Origin: Bacillota bacterium | GTDB lineage: Bacteria > Bacillota > Clostridia > Lachnospirales > Lachnospiraceae | Direction: 5' to 3' | NCBI GenBank assembly: GCA_023436065.1 | Contig: JAEZKU010000030.1 | Location: 1-64,000 of the forward strand | DNA: 64,000 nt | Shown: positions 58,168 to 64,000 of the stretch, piece by piece | Layout of the letters: every line of letters begins with the position of its first letter | Numbering within the stretch: position 1 is the stretch's first letter | The notes under the pieces: model-generated | The model's input: the letters and a program-made list of their open reading frames with translations, nothing else | Told to the model about the DNA's origin: nothing | Databases searched by the model: none | Translations under genes and position numbers: made by a program

Positions 58168-58214
58168 AACAGAAGGGGCTTTTGATATCTGCATATCAAA
58201 AGCCCCTTCTGTCA
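58168..58214. terminator. bidirectional terminator between chitinase and chemoreceptor genes
   Basis: CAGAAGGGGCTTTTGATAT pairs perfectly with ATATCAAAAGCCCCTTCTG around CTGC. It serves both convergent genes. Confidence 0.94.
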
Positions 58215-58233
58215 ATGTAGGTATGTTGTGGGT

Positions 58234-60435
58234 TTATACGACAAACTTCTGGATAGCATGCATTAGGTTGTCTGCATTCACACTGAGCTTGCCTACCGAA
58301 TCATTTAAGGTGCCTACGGATACCAGCTGGTCACTGGACACCTGATTGACATTATTAGAGGAAGCTGCGATCTCCTCCAGTACCGCAGAGATGCTCTCAA
58401 TCGCGGCAAGGGTGCTGACCCTTGCTTCATTAATTGTAGTGACATTCTCTGTAATGTATTTTAGGAATACCACAAGCTTTTCCACACTTTCATTGATGTC
58501 CTGATAGGAAGCAGTGGTATTCTTAACTGCACTATCCTGAAGAACCAATACCTGCTCCGCACTGCGTGCTGTCTCAACAACCTTTATGGTATCCTCCTGA
58601 ATACTCTGAATGATCTTCTTGATATCATTGACAGATGACTTGGACATCTCGGCCAGGGTTCTGATCTCACCTGCTACTACAGCAAAGCCCTTGCCGTATT
58701 CCCCTGCACGTGCTGCCTCAATGGATGCATTCAGTGACAATAGGTTGGTCTGATTAGCTATGTCGTTGATTACATTTACGATTTTATTGATGGAGGAGGA
58801 TTTCTCCGCCAATTTCTCAATATCGTGAATAATGTTGGTGGTGATTTCTATCGTAGCTATGGTCTGCTGGTTCAGTTCATCTGTCGTTGCAGTCCCTTCC
58901 TTTACACGCAGCTTTGTATTATCCGCAATATTGCCTATTTCCTTGGTATTCTCGCTTACAAGCTCGATTTTCTGAGACAGGCTATCCATCTGAATCAGAC
59001 ATTCCTCGGCATTTTTTGCCTGCTGGTTCACACCTAATTCAATCTCGTTCATGGCAGTTGCGATATCCTCGGCAGATTTTAAGAACAGCTCCGAGGTTTT
59101 GGATAGATTGGAGGAGGAGTCCATGACTTCGCTACTGGACTGCTTCACCTTTGTGACTAATTCGCTTACATTAGAGAAGGTTTGCTGCAGCTCCTCTGTA
59201 AGGATGTGGAATTCATCCTTGCGCTTGGAGGAAAACTTAACCGTGAAATCTCCTTTGGCAGCTTGGCGTAACCGTTTATTTATACCCCGAATGGTCCTGT
59301 CGATATCCAGGGAAAGAAGTGCAGCTGTAATCATTGCAAGGATGCAGGCAATCACTACGATAATAACGGTAAGCTGTTTTATGCTGTCTGCCTGTTTTTC
59401 TATAGTGGACTGGGGCATTAATACACAGATCATAGCACCGGTATCTCCAATTTTTGAATACAGGAACAGATGGGGTACACCCTTATAATCAACCTCTTTT
59501 GTGCCGTTATCAGCCTCTGAAGCCAGCGCTTCCTGATAGAAGGTCTCACCTGTAAACTGTGGTTCGATCGATGCAGCAGCTTCGGTGACAGGCTCTTTAT
59601 CAGTAGCTTCTTCCATGGAGCGGTTGATGATCTCCCTGCCATCAGGGGTAATGAAAGCAAGAATACCGGATTGATCAATAGAAAGATCGGCAAGGATCCG
59701 GTTCACTGCTTCGGACTTGATATCAATGATCAGGACGGAATCTAATTTTCCGAAACCTCGGATCAGTCGCATGGAATAATCCTCAGGTCCTGTCTGCAGC
59801 TTCTCATCAAGATACTCATCCTGACCGTCCCACACAGTTTTCAGCGGATTGGCAATCAGAAACTTGCCATTCTCCGTCTCTGAAAAGCCTGCATAAAAAT
59901 CATTTTTGAATCTCACCTGTGTGGTTGTGATTGAAATTGCAGTATCTGAAATAATATATATATTTGATATAAACTCGTCCGAGGTCTTTTTGGAGGAGAG
60001 TGATTTTGAGATAGAGGTATTGGTAGCGACTAAATCCATTTTTTTGCCGGTATTCCGAAGATAATCATTCAGCGCGGTGTCGCTCACGTATTGGTTGCTG
60101 GCTGCCACGACACTCTGAAAACCGAAGCGCATATATTCTGCAGCCATATTAATTGAATCTGCAGTGGAGGTCTCATAATTCTCCTTGATTCCGGAGGAAG
60201 CCTTCTCAAAGGAGGCAACTCCCAGTACAATAATACACACAATCGGTATGAAAAAGGAAGCGATCAACCGAAATTTCAGAGTTGAAAATAACCTTACCTT
60301 TGGAAGTGCTTTCAGAAGCTCATCCTTCTCATCCTGTAGCTTCTCCCTCCCGGCTTTCAACTTAATATTTCCTAACAGTTTTATCTTTTCCTTTGCTTTG
60401 TTCCATTTAAAAATATTGTTCAACTTAGGGCTCAT
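58234..60435 (-). CDS. methyl-accepting chemotaxis protein
   Basis: A 733-residue transducer with membrane helices at about 55-75 and 350-373, a large extracellular sensor between them (Cache-like, about 290 residues), a HAMP domain (IDRTIRGINKRLRQAAKGDF) and the signalling domain with the hairpin tip ANQTNLLSLNASIEAARAGE and YGKGFAVVAGEIRTLAEMSK. The N-terminus has an unusual extra basic, Lys-rich cytoplasmic stretch of about 50 residues. The ligand is unknown. It sits convergently beside the secreted chitinase, which might suggest sensing of sugars, but that is conjecture. Confidence 0.92.
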   Translation of the reverse strand: MSPKLNNIFKWNKAKEKIKLLGNIKLKAGREKLQDEKDELLKALPKVRLFSTLKFRLIASFFIPIVCIIVLGVASFEKASSGIKENYETSTADSINMAAEYMRFGFQSVVAASNQYVSDTALNDYLRNTGKKMDLVATNTSISKSLSSKKTSDEFISNIYIISDTAISITTTQVRFKNDFYAGFSETENGKFLIANPLKTVWDGQDEYLDEKLQTGPEDYSMRLIRGFGKLDSVLIIDIKSEAVNRILADLSIDQSGILAFITPDGREIINRSMEEATDKEPVTEAAASIEPQFTGETFYQEALASEADNGTKEVDYKGVPHLFLYSKIGDTGAMICVLMPQSTIEKQADSIKQLTVIIVVIACILAMITAALLSLDIDRTIRGINKRLRQAAKGDFTVKFSSKRKDEFHILTEELQQTFSNVSELVTKVKQSSSEVMDSSSNLSKTSELFLKSAEDIATAMNEIELGVNQQAKNAEECLIQMDSLSQKIELVSENTKEIGNIADNTKLRVKEGTATTDELNQQTIATIEITTNIIHDIEKLAEKSSSINKIVNVINDIANQTNLLSLNASIEAARAGEYGKGFAVVAGEIRTLAEMSKSSVNDIKKIIQSIQEDTIKVVETARSAEQVLVLQDSAVKNTTASYQDINESVEKLVVFLKYITENVTTINEARVSTLAAIESISAVLEEIAASSNNVNQVSSDQLVSVGTLNDSVGKLSVNADNLMHAIQKFVV

Positions 60436-60660
60436 ACCTTCACCTTTCTGTTATCCTTTGTACGACGTCGTTGTCGTCATTTGTGTATCAATCAATAACT
60501 TTTCTTAAGTGTCGATTCCATTATAACATTAGGAAAATTCCAATAGAATGTATAAAACACCTAAATTTTGTGATAAGTAAGTATTATCATACTAATATAC
60601 AACCGCGTAGGGCACAGACTATACACCGATTTAGGAAAACGGACAGGAATTGCTGATTTT

Positions 60661-60692
60661 ATAAAGTGGAATTGAAAAAAATTCCACTTTAT
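60661..60692. other. perfect 13-bp hairpin in a divergent intergenic region
   Basis: ATAAAGTGGAATT and AATTCCACTTTAT are perfectly complementary around a six-base loop (GAAAAA). It lies between the divergent chemoreceptor and membrane-protein genes, 58 bases before the latter's start. No T-run of terminator length follows. The remaining roughly 280 bp of this gap hold nothing I recognise. Confidence 0.65.
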
Positions 60693-60750
60693 TGTAATAT
60701 AAATTATACCGGGAGCTTGCGAAGGGTTTATGATAGGGAGGGGTATTAAC

Positions 60751-61245
60751 GTGAATGAAGAATTTAGAAAGCCATTTGAATATGAAGAGGAGAAGCGGGG
60801 CCTGCTATTATTGTTTATTATTATGATCGTAGTGATTGATATTCTGCCGACGCTGTCCTTTATGGCGAGATTTTATGAGGTTTTTGGAGATAACCGGTTT
60901 TTAAGTACGTTTCTGATTGCAGTTTGCATTCTTTTCGTACTTTATACAGTATTTACGGCATTTATCTGCTTTACGCTGAATAAGAAACTGGTGGCCATGT
61001 CAAAGCTTTATCTGATTATACAAGCGATATTTTCTGCGGCCTGCTATGTGTTATTGTTTTTCTCAATTGCAGACTATGATAGTTTGATCGGAATCGGAAC
61101 CACACAGTATGAAACCTTCGGAGAAATGCTGTCCTGGGAATTGCTATTACCATTAGCCTATATAGCGGTATTTACTGTTGCATGGTATCTGTATTTCATT
61201 AAGTCGAAGAGATGTAAAGAGCTTTTAAGGAGTAAGGCAGTATAA
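60751..61245 (+). CDS. four-helix membrane protein (possibly DUF2569-like)
   Basis: A 164-residue protein with about four hydrophobic helices and an N-terminal acidic stretch (MNEEFRKPFEYEEEKRGLLL). Size, helix number and the first helix after a Gly-rich turn recall DUF2569, but the similarity is not strong enough to be sure. GTG 60751 is preferred over ATG 60730 because AGGGAGGGG lies at the right distance before the GTG. Function unknown. Divergent from the chemoreceptor. Confidence 0.7.
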   Translation: MNEEFRKPFEYEEEKRGLLLLFIIMIVVIDILPTLSFMARFYEVFGDNRFLSTFLIAVCILFVLYTVFTAFICFTLNKKLVAMSKLYLIIQAIFSAACYVLLFFSIADYDSLIGIGTTQYETFGEMLSWELLLPLAYIAVFTVAWYLYFIKSKRCKELLRSKAV

Positions 61246-61279
61246 TACCTTTGTTTTATTCGAGATTTGCTGACATATA

Positions 61280-61363
61280 AATACCCCTGACGGAAGAGAA
61301 ATGTTCCCTTAGGTTAGATAAGTCTAATCATAGGTGTACTTTCGCCCGACAGGGGTATTTTAT
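61280..61363. terminator. bidirectional terminator with branched loop
   Basis: AATACCCCTG (61280-61289) pairs with CAGGGGTATT (61350-61359), with an inner TTAGA/TCTAA hairpin. It lies between the membrane-protein gene and the convergent Ig-like protein gene. Confidence 0.8.
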
Positions 61364-61381
61364 TGATCAAGGATTACGATG

Positions 61382-63019
61382 TTATTTCGCAATCGTAATA
61401 CGAGTAAGCTTTAAGTTTTCATTGCCGTACAGCTTGATATATTCTTTGTCCGGATAAAAGCCCATAGTTAATTTATCACCGCTAAGATCAAACCGATATG
61501 TGTTTTTTGCAGTACAGGTGAGAACGGCATCCTTTAGGTGAGGTATGGTAAAGGGCTTTGATGTATTCTTCCATTCTGTAAAGAGCTTAACCAGATCTTG
61601 AATGCACATACCCTCTAATTCCCTGTTTCCTGCTTTCACAGAAAAAGCAATCGCAGCATTTTTGTCATCATAGAGGTTATATGTGCCATATTTGCCGGCA
61701 CTATTCTTTTCATCGAGTACTTCTCTCAGGAGTGCTGCTTCGGCAACGTGAAATTCTATATTTGCACCGTAATGAACTAATTTCATGACAGGAGCTGCAA
61801 TCTTGATTCGGACATCCTTTACTGTGGAGTCAAGATTAACCTGCTCGATCTGCACATCATAGATGGTGTAAACATCAGACTTTTGATTGATGAAGGTTAC
61901 GGTGGAAGGGTAATTCCTATTCCCGGTCAGATGAAAATATTTGCCTGCTGCCTGGTTGATCGTTGCGGTACCTATATAACTTTTTACAAGTTCAAGTCTG
62001 ATTGCCGCTTTGCAGGTGCAATCTACGAGTAAATCTCCTTGATAAGAGGAAATGGTGATATGATATTCTCCGTCTTCCCAAGGTGCTATAGATAAGTTGC
62101 CCATCCCATCAGCTTCTGCCGTATCAAAGTTACATGCAGCTCCTAATATCACATCCTTAACAACGGTGCCCTTACGGATGAACAGACTGGCTTTCGGCAT
62201 ATTAATGGAAGGTTTTTGACCATTACCCGGATTCACGACGCAGATGGTAGCTACCTTAGTAGCTGTCACTTCGATATTATACTTTGCACCGGCCTCAACT
62301 GTCAGAGTACCGTTGATCGTGCACTTATCAAATTTTATGTTAATATTACCGATTGAATTAGACAGATATACATTCTCAAAGGTTTGGTTTACAACCAGAA
62401 GATAATTATTAACCGAATTAACATCCCTTGAAGTATATACCTTCGTCTTTTCATCTTCTACTATTACAGTAAAAGAATCCCTGGCACCGCTTAAGGTCAC
62501 TGCTTTGATGAGGACTTCGCCGGGCTGCTTTGCAGACAGTTTTCCGTCCGCATCAACAGATACAACAGCCTCATGATCAGAGGTCCAGGATACTTTATCA
62601 TTAGATGAAGCAGGAGACATACTGTATTTTAAATCAATGGTCTGCCCAACAGACATCTTTTCACACTTATTCTCTATCGTAACAGCCTTTGCACCCGAAA
62701 AGACCGTAACATTGGCAATTAGGGTATACTTCCTTCCACCCGACATAAGCGTCAGAGTAATCTTGGCAGTCCCCTCAGCAATGCCATGGATCCGTCCCTT
62801 CTGATCCACTGTGGCAACCGCAATATTGCCGGAGCTATAGGTTCCGGTTGCATCCTTGGTTATATGCTTAACCACTAAATCATAGGTCTGACCGACAGCA
62901 AGGTTGACAGAGTTCTCTTGAAAGGACGGTTTACCTGAGCCTTGGGCAACGGAGAATGGAAGCAGCATAAGAAGAACGATAGCTGCGGATAATAATACTT
63001 TATATCTTCTGCATTTCAT
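61382..63019 (-). CDS. secreted Big2 (Ig-like) protein
   Basis: A 545-residue protein with a signal peptide (KVLLSAAIVLLMLLPFSVAQ, possible cut near AQG). Two Big2-type domains follow (about 28-105 and 108-190: SSGNIAVATVDQKGRIHGIA; TSDHEAVVSVDADGKLSAKQ). A beta-rich region of about 330 residues with repeated hydrophobic strands comes next; I do not recognise it. No wall-anchor motif. ATG 63028 also exists but sits too close to GGGGG; ATG 63019 is preferred. Second secreted Big2 protein within 7 kb. Surface or matrix role inferred. Confidence 0.78.
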   Translation of the reverse strand: MKCRRYKVLLSAAIVLLMLLPFSVAQGSGKPSFQENSVNLAVGQTYDLVVKHITKDATGTYSSGNIAVATVDQKGRIHGIAEGTAKITLTLMSGGRKYTLIANVTVFSGAKAVTIENKCEKMSVGQTIDLKYSMSPASSNDKVSWTSDHEAVVSVDADGKLSAKQPGEVLIKAVTLSGARDSFTVIVEDEKTKVYTSRDVNSVNNYLLVVNQTFENVYLSNSIGNINIKFDKCTINGTLTVEAGAKYNIEVTATKVATICVVNPGNGQKPSINMPKASLFIRKGTVVKDVILGAACNFDTAEADGMGNLSIAPWEDGEYHITISSYQGDLLVDCTCKAAIRLELVKSYIGTATINQAAGKYFHLTGNRNYPSTVTFINQKSDVYTIYDVQIEQVNLDSTVKDVRIKIAAPVMKLVHYGANIEFHVAEAALLREVLDEKNSAGKYGTYNLYDDKNAAIAFSVKAGNRELEGMCIQDLVKLFTEWKNTSKPFTIPHLKDAVLTCTAKNTYRFDLSGDKLTMGFYPDKEYIKLYGNENLKLTRITIAK

Positions 63020-63147
63020 TATGAACATACCCCCTGATTGATTTCATCATTCATATAAGCATGTAAAATAATGCTAAAGCGTCCAATCAAATCATAGGAT
63101 AGTTTGTCAGCATAGTCAAGTTTCTTTTTACTCTGAGTAATGAGAGG

Positions 63148-64000
63148 TTATTTAATCTTTTGAAAGTATTCACGGATCACGGAGGCAGAGTTTTGGAACT
63201 TCTTTAGCTCCTCCTCAGTCATGTGAATCTCCAGGACATCTGCAGCACCGCTACGGTTAAGGATGGTAGGGACACCCGCAAACACATCATACTGACCATA
63301 TTCTCCCTCTAATAAAGTAGAAACCGGAATAATTTTATTCTCGTCATATAGAATTGACTTGATAACACCCACGCAGGCAGAGGCGATACCGTAGGAGGTG
63401 GTTCCTTTTCTGTTTAAGATTTCCCAACCCTCCTGGGTGGTCTTTCTCACGATTTCATCCAGATCCACTTCCCCTACCATTTCCTTGTTATCCTGAATAA
63501 TATCGAAGAAAGGCTTTCCTGCGATGGTTACCGTAGACCAGGGGACCATCTGGGAATCTCCGTGCTCGCCCATGGAATATGCGTATACGCTTCTGGGATC
63601 TACATTGACCAGCTCGGCTATGAAATTCTGGAGTCTTGAGCTATCCAAGGCGGTGCCGGTACCAATGACCTGGTTTTTAGGAAGACCGGATAGCTTGTAA
63701 ATATAATGTGCGATTATATCAACCGGGTTGGAGACAACGATGAAAATACCGTCAAAACCGCTGGCCATAACCGGTTCGACAATGGATTTGGTTATCTTTG
63801 CACTGGCTTCAAGCGTATCTAATCTGGATTGACCGGATTTCGGCGGTGCTCCGGCTGTAATAATGATAATATCAACATCACCGCAATCAGCATAGGTGGC
63901 TTTTCTGATTTTGACATTGCGATCCAGATATTTGATGGTATCGCGCAGGTCCAGGACCTCCCCCAGCGCTCTTTCTTCATTTATATCAATCATCAGGATC
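63148..64000 (-). CDS. L-lactate/malate dehydrogenase family protein (5' end beyond the window)
   Basis: At least 284 residues of an NAD-dependent 2-hydroxyacid dehydrogenase; the N-terminal Rossmann strand lies past base 64000 because the frame stays open to the edge. Family motifs are ITAGAPPKSGQSRLDTLE, VSNPVDIIAHY, GTGTALDSSRLQ and the catalytic SMGEHGDSQMVPWS. GTxLDSxR and the length favour L-lactate dehydrogenase. The specificity position between AGA and KSG is Pro, where lactate enzymes usually have Gln and malate enzymes Arg, so the substrate is uncertain. No terminator noted after its stop. Confidence 0.85.
   Translation of the reverse strand, partial: ILMIDINEERALGEVLDLRDTIKYLDRNVKIRKATYADCGDVDIIIITAGAPPKSGQSRLDTLEASAKITKSIVEPVMASGFDGIFIVVSNPVDIIAHYIYKLSGLPKNQVIGTGTALDSSRLQNFIAELVNVDPRSVYAYSMGEHGDSQMVPWSTVTIAGKPFFDIIQDNKEMVGEVDLDEIVRKTTQEGWEILNRKGTTSYGIASACVGVIKSILYDENKIIPVSTLLEGEYGQYDVFAGVPTILNRSGAADVLEIHMTEEELKKFQNSASVIREYFQKIK

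Overview
The window looks like chromosome of an anaerobic, endospore-forming, nitrogen-fixing member of the Firmicutes, most likely Lachnospiraceae (Clostridium cluster XIVa; relatives of Lachnoclostridium or Anaerocolumna). The grounds are a moderate G+C content, strong AGGAGG ribosome sites, the spoIIA-sigF and spoVA sporulation loci, a DUF4250 gene, a clostridial-type nif cluster (nifI1-nifI2 between nifH and nifD, a fused nifN-B, a split nifV, a 102-residue [2Fe-2S] ferredoxin) and many compact operons closed by strong intrinsic terminators. Species cannot be fixed from sequence reading alone. No tRNA, rRNA, CRISPR array, transposase gene or prophage was seen.

Layout. 1-3.7 kb: an SSB-like protein, then dapA behind a lysine riboswitch, then dapB; both gaps hold tandem copies of a palindromic MITE-like repeat. 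3.9-8.8 kb: a Gld-type ABC export operon (ATPase, permease, GldG-like, DUF4340). 9-13.5 kb: a large SpoIID/LytB-domain protein facing a BrkB-like membrane protein and the azlCD amino-acid exporter. 13.7-19.6 kb: a 46-residue ORF plus a zinc-ribbon/TPR protein, then spoIIAA-spoIIAB-sigF and spoVAC-AD-AE. 19.9-27.8 kb: housekeeping genes (class A PBP, YigZ, VanZ-like, DUF4250, RarA, ProC/ComER-like). 27.8-30.5 kb: ptsI behind a perfect promoter, a BglG/LicT-type RAT antiterminator site and an overlapping terminator, then a secreted InlB-repeat protein. 30.6-42.4 kb: accessory metabolism and regulation: an MFS exporter with an HTH regulator and a matching palindromic operator, a VOC protein, an aberrant carbamoyltransferase-fold protein, tandem isochorismatase-like hydrolases with an AraC-GyrI regulator, an esterase, two divergent MocR-type aminotransferase-fold genes sharing operator-like repeats, and a ClC antiporter.

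42.4-56.2 kb is the functional centre. modABC (molybdate uptake) lies directly upstream of nifH-nifI1-nifI2-nifD-nifK-nifE-nifN-B-fdx-nifV(omega)-nifV(alpha). Together these supply molybdate, build FeMo-cofactor (NifB, NifEN, homocitrate from split NifV), form the nitrogenase, offer a candidate electron donor and give PII-type ammonium switch-off. A strong intrinsic terminator sits between the likely nif promoter and nifH, which suggests transcription attenuation. 56.3-63 kb holds a secreted GH18 chitinase-like enzyme that seems to start at a CTG codon, a chemoreceptor, a small membrane protein and a secreted Ig-like protein. The window ends inside a lactate/malate dehydrogenase-family gene.

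Most interesting: the RAT-controlled ptsI leader, the nif leader attenuator, the palindromic repeat family, the CTG-initiated chitinase, the carbamoyltransferase homologue lacking its carbamoyl-phosphate motif, and the shared operator repeats between the two MocR-like genes.
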